From: Gracilaria caudata
Taxonomy: Eukaryota > Rhodophyta > Florideophyceae > Gracilariales > Gracilariaceae
NCBI GenBank assembly: GCA_030374735.1
Contig: JASCIV010000286.1
Span: 1-26,227, forward strand
Reading direction: 5' to 3'
Length of the DNA: 26,227 bases
Shown here piece after piece: positions 9,853 through 18,963 of this stretch (positions are counted from its first letter, which is position 1; each line of letters begins with the position of its first letter). The notes under the pieces were generated by a model. The model made no database searches. It saw only the letters and a program-made list of their open reading frames with translations, and was not told the origin of the DNA. Position numbers and translations under genes: made by a program.

Positions 9853-11028
9853 ATGCTCTTCTCAAACCCTTCGTCGATGCATCCTTCGTTCCAGATAGCC
9901 TTTATGCAGGCAATACCGCTGTCGAAGCCAGCCTCTCGTCCTTGTTACCCCTCAGCTTCTCCGACATCGCACCCCAAATGCACCGCAACCAATCCAACTA
10001 AGAAGCACGTCCGCCGTTCGCTGGACCGACTCAATGCCCCAACTTTCGATGAGGTGCTACAACAAAACACACCACAGAGCTTTCCTCTCAGGCGCCGTAT
10101 GCCAAAGACTTTGCAAATAAACATAGGTCTTACTTGCAATCTGGCTTGTGCTCATTGTCACGTTGAATCTTCACCATATCGTTCAGAAACAATGAGCCCT
10201 TTGGTCGCTGACCGACTGCTTCATCTCGCAGAGAATACCCCTTCGATCGAGGTTGCCGATATTACTGGTGGGGCTCCTGAAATACACTCGCAATTTAGGC
10301 CGCTTGTGCGTGCTTTTAGGAAGATGGGCATGTCTGTAATTGACAGGTGCAATCTAACCGTACTTCTGCGAGACGATCAATCTGATCTCGTTCAGTTCTT
10401 GGCTGAAAACCAAGTGAGAGTCATTGCATCTCTTCCGTGCTACACACCAGAGAACGTGGAGAAGCAGAGAGGAAACGGCGTTTTCGATTCAAGCATCGAA
10501 GCGCTGCGTCGTCTAAATGAAGTTGGGTACGGTCGAGATCCATCTCTTCAACTTGATTTGGTGTACAACCCTGTGGGAGCTACCCTTCCACCGCCGCAGA
10601 AGAAGCTGGAAGTGGATTACAAGCGAGAATTGAAACGTGCTTGCGATGTTGATTTTACCAGTTTGATATGTATAACAAATATGCCTATCAAGAGATTCGC
10701 AGACGATCTGCTTGTACACGGGCACTTGGAACAGTATGTCAATCTGCTTGTGAACAGCTTCAACAGCCAAAATGTTGATAATCTCATGTGCCTCGACATG
10801 GTCCACGTCTCCTATGATGGCTCCTTCTATGACTGCGATTTCAATTATGCGTTAGAGATGCATCTGCCTGCTCCGAACGGGAATTCTTCGGTTCGAAAGA
10901 TTAAGGGTCTTAGCGTATTCGATGTAGAGAGTTTTGCCGAGTTGCAGGCGAGGGAAATCCGAACTGGCGCTCATTGTTTTGGATGCACGGCTGGTAGTGG
11001 CTCAAGCTGTGGAGGAAATCTTTCATGA
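9853..11028 (+). CDS. arsS: ArsS-like radical SAM enzyme, arsenosugar biosynthesis
   Basis: Member of the radical SAM/Cys-rich family (DUF3641) that acts with the methyltransferase ArsM in making arsenosugars from methylated arsenic. The first ATG in frame is at 9853 (391 residues). The 4Fe-4S/SAM motif CxxxCxxC is at Cys95, Cys99 and Cys102 within TCNLACAHCH. Further hallmarks are the DITGGAPE motif, DRCNLTVLL, a VYNPVG segment with LPPPQ, NMPIKRF, YDCDFN, and the C-terminal signature CFGCTAGSGSSCGG with Cys375, 378 and 386, presumably binding an auxiliary cluster. The bacterial-type protein begins near residue 60. The roughly 55 residues before it, rich in Ser, Pro and basic residues, look like a targeting peptide (plastid or mitochondrion, inferred). 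No ArsM is recognisable nearby. It converges on the acyltransferase gene 90 bp downstream. Confidence 0.92.
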   Translation: MLFSNPSSMHPSFQIAFMQAIPLSKPASRPCYPSASPTSHPKCTATNPTKKHVRRSLDRLNAPTFDEVLQQNTPQSFPLRRRMPKTLQINIGLTCNLACAHCHVESSPYRSETMSPLVADRLLHLAENTPSIEVADITGGAPEIHSQFRPLVRAFRKMGMSVIDRCNLTVLLRDDQSDLVQFLAENQVRVIASLPCYTPENVEKQRGNGVFDSSIEALRRLNEVGYGRDPSLQLDLVYNPVGATLPPPQKKLEVDYKRELKRACDVDFTSLICITNMPIKRFADDLLVHGHLEQYVNLLVNSFNSQNVDNLMCLDMVHVSYDGSFYDCDFNYALEMHLPAPNGNSSVRKIKGLSVFDVESFAELQAREIRTGAHCFGCTAGSGSSCGGNLS

Positions 11029-11118
11029 ATGCAGAATTCACGGCGCCGAAACTTTTGAAGGAACCTACTACCCGTGGTTTTCTAAAAATTTATCCTCCGC
11101 GAGTTGCCCGAGCGTGCT

Positions 11119-12315
11119 TTAAACTTTTTCGTCACCGTTGGTCTGTTCAATGAAGTACAGTAGCTGCTCGTCTTCCTGTCTCAGCTTCTTGGCCTTTTGG
11201 AGCACTTCGTCAACGCCCTTCTCCTTCCCAAGCAAGTATCCATGATACAAAAACTTATGCTTTCGGTTGAGAGGTACAATAGGTTGGTCAAGCACCTCTT
11301 GCATAGCTTTTTGAACATTGAATGCGTATAATCTCGCGTTTGTCTCTTCTTCAGTTGATGGTACGTATACTGGCAACTGCGTGCAGTGTACGCGGTTCCT
11401 AAACTGAGTCATTGTTCGAAACATATGTTCTCGGAATCGAATGGTTTCCCACGATAAGTTAAAGCTTCGCCAAGGAAAGCGTATGCAAACCGGCAAGACT
11501 GGAACACCGGCGTTGAACACCCCGGTTCGGAAAGGAATCATAGCGGTGCCATTGGCCGTTGTGCCCTCAGGAAAAATGACTAACTTACTCATACAAGCAG
11601 GGCATCCCGGACAGTTTTCTCTCCGGCGATGGCATTCATATGTTGCCTGGACCCTACTTATGAGCTGGGAGGTTAAAGACTGACCTCGTCGAACGAACAT
11701 GCACTGCAGTGCTCGAGCAATTGTGCCGACAAACGGCACACTTTCCAATTCTCCCTTGGACACAAACGAACCGTGAAAACGACAGAGGAGAACCAGAATG
11801 TCAATGTATCCCAGATGATTCGCAACTATAACATATGCTTCTGAGGGAGGAACGGTTTGCTTCGAAGCCATACTCGCCGGCTGGGCGCTATCGCTCTTAA
11901 TATCATAAACGCCAAAGGAGAAAAACAGTATCGAACGCGCCATGGGAAACAGCAATGAAATGAAAAACCGCCGCCATGCCGGTGGCGGCTTAAACAAGGG
12001 ATCATTTTCGTCGATATTTGGTTCGGATCCGTCTTCCTCACGCACGGGCGCGTCCTGTACACGCGAGGGCTGAAATCCAATCATGCTGACAGAAGCTATG
12101 ATTATCATAATCAAACCGGCAAAGCAAAGGTAGAACAGACGGATAGGAAAGACGAAGATGGCCATGAAGACGGTTTTGACTACTTCTCCAGCCGACCATT
12201 CGCCGCTAACGCGTTCAAAAGGAGCGAAATACTCATGGATACGATTGTCGCCGTTCGCTGAATTGGGCGTTGCACCATATTCCTGCTTGCTCTCATCAAA
12301 CAATTCATGAGTCAT
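11119..12315 (-). CDS. lysophospholipid acyltransferase, LPCAT/LPEAT type (PlsC/LPLAT fold)
   Basis: Transfers an acyl chain from acyl-CoA to a lysophospholipid (remodelling or de novo step), most likely at the ER membrane. Start at the ATG at 12315 (398 residues); the frame extends a few codons upstream but only from TTG. Motif I is NHLGYID with His167 and Asp172 (HX4D). Motif III is FPEGTTANG (248-256), and motif IV is VPVLPV (about 271-276). The run from FPEGTT through FRTGVFNAG to VLPV resembles plant LPEAT and animal LPCAT1/2. Hydrophobic spans lie near 47-80 and about 112-135. No EF-hands follow, so it is the short form. Unusual: a Cys-rich insert (CX6CX2CX2C, residues 228-241) just before motif III. 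The exact lysolipid substrate cannot be read from sequence. Confidence 0.88.
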   Translation of the reverse strand: MTHELFDESKQEYGATPNSANGDNRIHEYFAPFERVSGEWSAGEVVKTVFMAIFVFPIRLFYLCFAGLIMIIIASVSMIGFQPSRVQDAPVREEDGSEPNIDENDPLFKPPPAWRRFFISLLFPMARSILFFSFGVYDIKSDSAQPASMASKQTVPPSEAYVIVANHLGYIDILVLLCRFHGSFVSKGELESVPFVGTIARALQCMFVRRGQSLTSQLISRVQATYECHRRRENCPGCPACMSKLVIFPEGTTANGTAMIPFRTGVFNAGVPVLPVCIRFPWRSFNLSWETIRFREHMFRTMTQFRNRVHCTQLPVYVPSTEEETNARLYAFNVQKAMQEVLDQPIVPLNRKHKFLYHGYLLGKEKGVDEVLQKAKKLRQEDEQLLYFIEQTNGDEKV

Positions 12316-12628
12316 TTTGAGGCATCGCCTTGGATACAATTCGAGGCTGCCTGGCGTGAAGTGAAGTAATGGAGTGCTGGCTCGTCTCTTCGTCTTGCCC
12401 TTCGCAGTTGTAAACGCTCAACACCTGGAGCTCTGCGCGCTGGCGTCAACAATGTGTAGATAACCAGGGAGACAACAAGGTCTTGTGCGTGCAACACGTC
12501 GAGATGCCTGACAAAAGAGAGCAACCGGAGGTCACGCTTGATACTTGGTAGTCTCGAAACTCGAAACAGTGCCAGAAGTGATCGGTATGGGGTGCCAAAG
12601 CTAAAAAAAAATATAGGGCGGCTTTTAC

Positions 12629-12646
12629 GGGCTAGCGTTCTAGCCC
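12629..12646. repeat. small hairpin, 7-bp arms
   Basis: GGGCTAG and CTAGCCC flank a 4-nt CGTT loop. It lies upstream of the acyltransferase gene, in its promoter side, and could be a short regulatory dyad. Confidence 0.45.
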
Positions 12647-13105
12647 TTTAATGTGCGCAAGGTCTGCACCGCTGTGTTACGGTTTGTTGCGCTCGTTTCT
12701 CCCCTCACGTTGTAGAAACCTTTGCTGTTTGCCTGTGGAGCAGTGCGGGGGCCAACTGCGTGACGTGTGCAGTGGGAACGCCACAGCTAACGGCCTGGCG
12801 CAGCCAGATTCCAGCGGCATTGCGGGTTTCCCTACTGGCCTGCTTTCCAGCCTCACCTTCGAATTTGTTAGAGATTCGGTTGGGATGAACTCCACCAGAT
12901 TTATTGATAGGTGCTGGCGAGTTCTATTATGTACGGATTCCGAAGATACTCCAGCTTCTCTGGTTGAAAACTAGAGACATCATGACGTGACGTTATTTCA
13001 CCTTCCTGAACGCACCCCTCAGGGATGTCTTCACCTTGTCGTCACGTAGAGCTTTACCATCGGTAACTTTCCAACGCTCATGGCTCACTGCAAGTTGCAG
13101 TCTGC

Positions 13106-13207
13106 AACCCTCAACGTCAGTGTAACTTGCACCCTGAGCAGCGCTGCGCCGCTGAGGATGCAAGTGCCACTGCGTTGAGAATGTAAGTTACACTGACGTT
13201 AAGGGTT
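13106..13207. repeat. inverted repeat, 26-bp arms, about 50-bp structured loop
   Basis: The left arm (13106-13131) starts AACCCTCAACGTCAG. The right arm (13182-13207) is its reverse complement with two mismatches; the inner 16 bp (AACGTCAGTGTAACTT) match perfectly. The 50-bp loop contains its own GC-rich partial dyad around CAGCGCTGCGCCGCTG. The layout resembles a small MITE-like foldback element or the template of a hairpin RNA. No target-site duplication is evident by eye. Confidence 0.75.
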
Positions 13208-13499
13208 TCACGAGGGTAGAAACTTAGCTTCTGGATTGATATTTTGAGGTCAATCACACAAGAAAGGAGATAACCTCATGTTCCGCCCCCAAACGTAGGA
13301 TTGCCTTGTCCTTGATGAACAGGTTTTGTATGAATTAGAGCTAAATAATCAAAGGGGCATAGAGAAAAATCTTATACGTGCCAGTTTCGACATCAGGGAT
13401 TTGCTTACCTAAAGTCAGTGTTTGAATTTGTACTTTCAAAACTTGTTTGCATCATGCACTTCTTTAAAAGGCCGAAAAACTTTCTTGGTACTATACAAG

Positions 13500-13545
13500 C
13501 TCTTTCACGTTGTATCATACAATTGTATGATACAACATGAAAGAG
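13500..13545. repeat. near-perfect 46-bp palindrome without spacer
   Basis: Two 23-bp arms meet directly at an AATT centre. The only mismatched pair is 13508/13537. The arms read CTCTTTCA, one base, then TTGTATCATACAA-like sequence. It is long enough to extrude as a cruciform or fold as an RNA hairpin. It lies in gene-free sequence. Confidence 0.8.
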
Positions 13546-15675
13546 AGAAAAGAAGTTTTTGACCTTTTTAACCGAGAACTGCTTTATCAACACCGCATTG
13601 CTCCAACTGCAGCCAATGTTCTAGAGTAAGACCCCCCGGAAACATTAAAATAATTTCTTTATGTTTTCATCAATTTGCGGTACTCTTGTAGTCTTTGATA
13701 GGATAGAACGCTACTAGAGTTCAATGAAGATCGTGGCTCTTTCGTTGTCCATTGATAACTGCTGGTCGGCGTAAGGTGTTTCGAGGTCAACGAGAATACC
13801 GACAAAAATCGCTTACAGAGCTGATACTGGAAGCACCACTTAGAATTCTGGTCTTTTTACGGAGAAAGATATATTTGTAGTATTTGTCAATTGTGAAGAA
13901 GATGGTGGCGAGTTGCCTTCTTTTTCCTGTTCTTCTTGCATCGTTGTCTATAGAGATTCATCATTAGGAATTAAGTCTGGAATTTAAAATAAAGCCATCC
14001 AACATGTCGCAATCTGCTATACTGAGCTCTTGATAGACGATATCTGGTAGCCCTTTTTTAATTTGTCAGATGCAACATACCTACGGTAAAGAAATCGTGA
14101 TATGTCTGCAACTCAAAGATTATTTGTGAAATTGAGAGACCGCCTGTTCACTATGCCAATCCGTGTCTTGCTCCAGAGAGAATGGAAGACCTTCCTTACT
14201 CCCTTTGTACACATTTAAGACCCCTATCACATCTGTAAACTTATTGAAGAATGATATCGAAATACACGGGTAATCGAAGAAGAAAGTTCTGTTTGAAAGA
14301 CCGAGCGTAGTAAGGCTCACGCACTAAAAAAGCGCGCTCTCGAATTGCGTAAGCCTCCTCTCACAGTGGAACGTCAATTGAAAAGAGCTCACACTTTTCT
14401 TCTTTTTCTTTTGTGGGGTCCGGTTTTTCTTATTGCAAAGGAGCAGGAGAGATTTCAAATCCATTAATAAATCTCTCTGTCTTTGACGACCATTGCTTGA
14501 TCATATCTGTATTTTTTTTAGTTCTCTTTCTCGTGGGGCATGTATCTCATTTTTGAGAAATGGTTTCTCCCGGAGATTTTTGTCGGCAAACACCGAAACA
14601 AAACGTGACCCACATCTTCTTCGATGTTTTCCCACATTGGCATCTCAGTGGTCTCTTGTCGATGTATCTAGCTCCTGGGTGATGGGAACAATCGTGTCCC
14701 TCGTCGAGAACTGCACTAAAACACTTTCTGCTTTCCGTGCTTCGCGCCCATTGGTAACTGACCACACACAGATCTGGTCTTTGTTATTGTCATTGCGTAT
14801 CGTGGAAGAACCTTTAAAAAGTTTGGGCATCAAAGAGCTAGGTACTGTTCATAAAACATACCATCTATATATACTATGATTCGTCCTACGTCCAAAAAAC
14901 GAAGCATTGGGACACGGGATTTTAAACCTCGACTTTCTCTCTGAAGGCAAAACACTTAATAAAGTGACACTTGGGAGTCCTTCTATTCAACACATGAGCG
15001 TAACCTTCAGTGTGTACGACATATGCACAAACGCATTACTGCATGCTCAAGAAAAATGACAAGCCTTAAACAACAAGGTGCAACCGCCGAAAAGATCATG
15101 ATGAAGAGATTTATTGGACAGAAGTCTGATTAGAGCGCAATTATTTGCAGTATCCTGTGCTCTTTGCGAGCCTTAATTGCAGATGACGGTGATGGTCGAC
15201 GATTCGGTTTACATGCTTGGCTTTTTCCGCGAGCTCTTTAATGTTGTGAAAAGTTTCGAGGGTTGCCAATATAGTAGACACTGGCCATGAAGACAGAAAT
15301 TACACCCGAGGAAGCTGGTACTTCCTTGTTGCTCCCTAGTGCGTGTAGCACTGCTCTTGTTTGGTTGTTTGTGGCTGCGACATAGAGTTGTTACTGGTTG
15401 CTGGGGTCCTTAGTAAGCCCCCGTGTGGGGTCACTTAAGACGTCCGCGATTCATAATAAGAAGAAGAGAGAAGTACGAACGAGGAGGGTGTTTGGTGCAC
15501 AAGAATCTTGTGACAAGATCGGGCTGCTGCAATTCGGAGACAAAGCACCGCTCTTTTGTCTTCATTTCGCATTACAGTAAAGGCGCTGACATCACCTCGT
15601 CTTCCTTACCTTCCGTCTCCCTCGACCGCCTCATCTCATCTCCAGGGCAGTCTTCATCAGCGGCACTACCAACAA

Positions 15676-16740
15676 ATGCCGAAAGAATCGCGCCTCTCGC
15701 GCGATTTTTTTCGATTATCAAGGGTAATACCGAAGGAAAGAGCAGCCAGCCTTCGACGTCAAGCATTTCGATCAATTTCGGCCCCGCAAGCACAGACTTC
15801 TTACATTCCCACAGACATGATGCCACAGAGTTCACCACCACCGCGAATTTCGCAGACTGCTCTTTTTCTTGCGTTCTTGGTTCTGCTCGGAATAGCTGGC
15901 TTTGGCATCCCGGGAGGTTTGACTCCTCGCCGCGAGACAGAAGAAATTTTATCGAGAAGAATCGCAGAGAAGCTGGATGTTTTTTCTGAGACCGACCCAT
16001 ATGAGCGTGTCGACGGTCCCTTTCACATTGACGAAATTCACAGAAAGGGTCTTGTACATCGCGGCGTATGGATTTTTGCTCTTGATTCACATCTCAGGCT
16101 GCTGCTTGCATGGCGTTCTCCAGCGACGAAGACATGTCCAATGACATGGACACCAATTGGCGAACATTCAATTACCAACGAAACGTTTGAAGAGACCACA
16201 AGCAGAGGTTTAGCGGAGGAGGCGCGTTTTCTTGTAAGACCCAGAGTGTATACTATCGGCCGGCCCTTCTTCTTTCACTACGTTTACTCGAACGGCACAA
16301 GTGAGCAACGCATCGATAAGCAGTGGACACAAGCATACGTGATCCTCCCTCGCGGGGATGCTTTAGACTTTCGATCACTGGACGACACAGACGCTCAAGC
16401 CACCCAATCCTATGGCGAGAATCTCCGCTATCAAGGAATGTCAATTCCAGAAGTTGTGCGCCACGGTGTGCAGAAGCCCGATTACTTCTGCAACAAAGTT
16501 TTGGTGAAATGGATACTTCGTACAATACCTCTGGTAATCCGAGTTCTCAAGACAAAAGAAAAGCGCCTGTTTCGGGCACATTTGAGAGATAATTGGAGTT
16601 CTCTTGTGCATTCTGGTTCTCCAGTTTGCTGTCACCCTTCAGAGCATCAGATTGACATCGACTCAGTGAATGTCTCAGCCTGTGGAATTCCTTGCGAGAA
16701 GCATTCCATTGATGTATCTGACGAAGAAATTATTACCTGA
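15676..16740 (+). CDS. membrane-anchored Nudix-like protein with degenerate Nudix box
   Basis: The frame is open from 15556, but its first codon is TTG. The first ATG (15676, AACAAATG context) gives 354 residues; another ATG pair at 15817 is possible. The N-terminal 57 residues are basic and Ser-rich. A strong hydrophobic span follows (about 58-80, ALFLAFLVLLGIAG), then a Nudix-like domain from about 125. The Nudix region has the usual order: a strand, an R-S-P-A-T segment like substrate loops of isopentenyl-diphosphate isomerase-type Nudix proteins, a W-P region, and then the box at 162-185. Against GX5EX7REUXEEXGU it has one extra residue before the first Glu, Gly178 in place of the Glu of RE, and Arg184 in place of the last Gly; Glu181 and Glu182 are kept. 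Activity is therefore uncertain. Substrate unknown. The C-terminal tail is Cys-containing and acidic. Confidence 0.78.
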   Translation: MPKESRLSRDFFRLSRVIPKERAASLRRQAFRSISAPQAQTSYIPTDMMPQSSPPPRISQTALFLAFLVLLGIAGFGIPGGLTPRRETEEILSRRIAEKLDVFSETDPYERVDGPFHIDEIHRKGLVHRGVWIFALDSHLRLLLAWRSPATKTCPMTWTPIGEHSITNETFEETTSRGLAEEARFLVRPRVYTIGRPFFFHYVYSNGTSEQRIDKQWTQAYVILPRGDALDFRSLDDTDAQATQSYGENLRYQGMSIPEVVRHGVQKPDYFCNKVLVKWILRTIPLVIRVLKTKEKRLFRAHLRDNWSSLVHSGSPVCCHPSEHQIDIDSVNVSACGIPCEKHSIDVSDEEIIT

Positions 16741-16874
16741 CGCTTTTCGATGAAAGGGACCAAGCTAACCATCTACCTGCAGATGAATGCAGTCAGTTCG
16801 GTTTGTGTTTATTGGATATTAACAACGTCACGAGGACCGAGCGCAATGCGATGTGACTTGTCTCAGCATTGTCC

Positions 16875-17897
16875 CTACTTTTCCGGCTGTTGACTTGGTT
16901 TTCTAGAATCGTCACTATCAGTGTCTGTACCGCCCAACAAATTCTTGAGACCTGATGAGTCACCGCCAAGTTTACGCTGCAAGTCGAGGTGAACTTCGGC
17001 TTCTCTCAGGAAGAACCCACTAACCATTAAATAGAAGAGCAACTGGCCCAGATCTGGAGCGGATGCGTGAATGAGACCATCTTTTTCCGTATTAATCCCT
17101 TGTGACTTTGTGACAGCTTGCACAACTTTCTTCATAGCATCTATTACTTCTTCTCCCGCATTCTTCGTTAGAGCTTCAATATTTTCCTTTTCCATTGTGG
17201 CTATAAAACTTAGCAGTTCGTTCCCGCCCTTGCGCTCTCTTTCGAGTTCTCCTTGAAGGTTAGTGACGGTTTTTCGTAAATCTGAAATATACTCTTCAAC
17301 TGGTACCTCCACTGAGGACCCGTCGCTTTGTTTAAACACTGCAACTCCACCATTTATTTGTGGAGGTTCTTCTTCGGTAGAGGGGAGAGCCCGAAGTCCA
17401 GACCAATCCAGACTCCTTGTAAGCTCCATTCTGTATGTTGCATTCCTGAACATGTAGCCCGTCACCAAAGAAGAATGAAACAATTGAACAAGGTTTGATG
17501 ACATGGTGGAAACAGATGTGGCGAAAGCAAGCGGCGGCAAACTCCCAAGCATGCTAACAAGGGTCTCTCTGATCGCATTTTGCACAACTGGGGGTGAAGT
17601 CTCGGTGAATTTCTTCACAAGATCCGGTGGGGGTACCGCCTTAATTATCTTGAAGAGCTCATTGCTCTCCTCAAGCTCTGGTTGTGTAGATAGGTCCAAA
17701 TTAAATTCTGCATCGCGGGATCCATCGTCACTGCGCCCGGAGCTTCCGCCGGACGGGGACGACGGCGGTCCGGTTGTAGCTGTCCAGCGAGGTCTATGGG
17801 AGCGCCGCAGAGTGTACGCTGGCCGGCGAGGCGAACAGCATGAGAAGTGGCGAATGCAGGGCAGAAGGGCCAGCGGTTGTTGAAAGGCGGTTTCCAT
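16875..17897 (-). CDS. DUF760-family plastid protein
   Basis: The DUF760 family is found in cyanobacteria, plants and algae, is usually plastid-targeted in eukaryotes, and has no settled biochemical role. The 340-residue product starts METAFQQPL, followed by a basic, Ser/Pro-rich leader to about residue 60, consistent with a transit peptide (inferred). Two related halves are visible. The first (about 78-165) has P-P-D-L-V and ends in the GYMFRNATYRMELTRSL stretch. The second (about 225-312) ends in LLFYLMVSGFFLREAEVHLDLQRKLGG. The shared (G-Y/F-x-x-R-x-A) core is the family hallmark. A predicted coiled stretch (203-225) joins them. The tail is acidic and Ser-rich. It converges with the Nudix gene 134 bp away. 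Confidence 0.85.
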   Translation of the reverse strand: METAFQQPLALLPCIRHFSCCSPRRPAYTLRRSHRPRWTATTGPPSSPSGGSSGRSDDGSRDAEFNLDLSTQPELEESNELFKIIKAVPPPDLVKKFTETSPPVVQNAIRETLVSMLGSLPPLAFATSVSTMSSNLVQLFHSSLVTGYMFRNATYRMELTRSLDWSGLRALPSTEEEPPQINGGVAVFKQSDGSSVEVPVEEYISDLRKTVTNLQGELERERKGGNELLSFIATMEKENIEALTKNAGEEVIDAMKKVVQAVTKSQGINTEKDGLIHASAPDLGQLLFYLMVSGFFLREAEVHLDLQRKLGGDSSGLKNLLGGTDTDSDDSRKPSQQPEK

Positions 17898-18637
17898 TTT
17901 AGCAAAGAAGTTTGAGGTTAAGGTCCTCCGGAGCTGAACGAGCTTGGGGTCTCAACGGCGGTCGCACAACTGCGACGCGGAGATTGCGCGCTGGTGATTG
18001 CAGCTAGCGGGTCGCTGTCAGTTTTGTTCAGCAGGGCAGTTGCGGTTACTTGCGGTCCGACCCTGCTGCACGCATTTTAAGCAGTCGCTTCGGATCTATC
18101 TAGATAAATTTATCTAAATCTGGTTTCAAAACTTCTCAAAATTTCCAAGTGATGGTCACCACAAACATTACTCTCAGCGATAGCGCAATATCTGCCTGTA
18201 TCTCAGGCTTGGTTTCCTGAGGTTGAAGACTCAGACAAAAGCGCCAGTTGAGGCTGAGGAAAGGCCTTCGACCTAGTAGACTCCCGCGCATGAAGCTTCG
18301 GAGCTGATTACCGTAGTACATACATCCATTTGGAAGAATTTTCAGACAAGCGAATGAGCAGTCTGACAACTGCGAGGCGGTCAGCGAGAGTGACATTTTG
18401 TAGAATGGAGCATGAAGATGCCACATGATATAGTCAACAATAGACGTGAGTTCGGATGTGCACGAACTTGCACAAGACCTGGGCATACTAGTGATGAGTA
18501 CCATCTCTTTACTCGATGTGAACGATGCGATCTTCTGCAGGGCGCATCTTCTGCCGCTCCTCTCGAATCAGAATGCATGGGGGATGGGAGCCAGTGCGGA
18601 GTATTAAGTGTTGAATCAGCTACTTCATCTCTGCACC
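17898..18637. promoter_or_regulatory. upstream region of the DUF760 gene, otherwise nothing recognised
   Basis: Immediately upstream of the DUF760 start. A perfect 16-bp AT-rich palindrome (TAGATAAATTTATCTA) lies at 18101-18116. Short open frames on both strands (18136-18504 minus, 18412-18690 plus) have no recognisable content. Confidence 0.4.
18101..18116. repeat. perfect 16-bp AT-rich palindrome
   Basis: TAGATAAATTTATCTA reads the same on both strands. It sits about 205 bp upstream of the DUF760 start codon and could be a dyad binding site; palindromes of this length in AT-rich sequence can also be chance. Confidence 0.6.
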
Positions 18638-18847
18638 ATGATGCCTTCCCTTGTTTTATTCAAGTCTCTTTATGTATACTGCGACGATGATCGACCTCGC
18701 TTTTTGGAGATTGCAATCATCTCTGTGGCAGATAATATCAATATCACAGTTGTTCAGAGCGCCGTGGCGATAGCATTTCAGCGGAACGTTGCACGAGGCT
18801 CACAACTCTACATCATGGAGCTTAGTGAGAACTGTGCCAATCCATAG
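18638..18847 (+). CDS. small hypothetical protein or exon, doubtful
   Basis: A 69-residue frame from an ATG with a good context (CACCATGATG). The peptide has a more protein-like pattern than its neighbours: alternating hydrophobic strands around LYVYCDDD, IAIISVADNINITVV and GSQLYIMEL, compatible with a small alpha/beta fold. No family is recognised. A GTGAGA at 18827 followed by a pyrimidine tract and CCTCCAG at about 18871 could be a short intron that changes the last residues. It ends about 115 bp before the tetraspanin start on the same strand and could be an upstream exon or a chance frame. Confidence 0.3.
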   Translation: MMPSLVLFKSLYVYCDDDRPRFLEIAIISVADNINITVVQSAVAIAFQRNVARGSQLYIMELSENCANP

Positions 18848-18963
18848 CTCCGCATCCTTTGTCCTCCAGGCAAATGAATCTGCTTCTGCTTGAGCGTATT
18901 TCAGTTTCCAAGTCGTAGTAGCAAAAGCAAGCACTGAGGCCGTTCTATACGTTGGGAACGAAG

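Larger units (their letters stand above)
12316..15675. other. 3.4-kb gene-poor stretch with inverted repeats
   Basis: No open frame here has recognisable protein content. The best candidates are 12651-12974 (plus, ATG, 107 codons, Cys-rich but motif-free) and 14493-14879 (plus, begins TTG, with a pyrimidine tract and AG at about 14513-14521 resembling a splice acceptor). Neither is called. Structure is present: a hairpin at 12629-12646, a long inverted repeat at 13106-13207 and a 46-bp palindrome at 13500-13545. AATAAA hexamers occur at 13988, 14466 and 14958. The right end is probably the Nudix-gene promoter. A decayed mobile element or a noncoding RNA gene is possible but unproven. Confidence 0.45.

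Noticed and set aside
11026..11028. TGA at the end of arsS as a possible selenocysteine codon, since some members of this radical SAM/Cys-rich family use selenocysteine
   Set aside because: The complete C-terminal Cys motif precedes the TGA, and the frame beyond it ends within a few codons, so it is an ordinary stop.
12651..12974. 107-codon plus-strand ATG frame, Cys-containing
   Set aside because: No signal peptide or motif, and no regular structure pattern; kept only as a note in the gene-poor region.
14493..14879. 128-codon plus-strand frame with a splice-acceptor-like pyrimidine tract and a downstream AATAAA
   Set aside because: Starts with TTG, no upstream exon could be joined, and the peptide has no recognisable content.
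15423..15989. 188-codon plus-strand open frame overlapping the start of the Nudix gene
   Set aside because: It overlaps the Nudix frame over its second half, has a Ser-rich chance-like composition and no motif. The Nudix frame has recognisable content.
15572..16090. 172-codon minus-strand open frame antisense to the Nudix gene
   Set aside because: Antisense shadow of a coding region with no family-like sequence.
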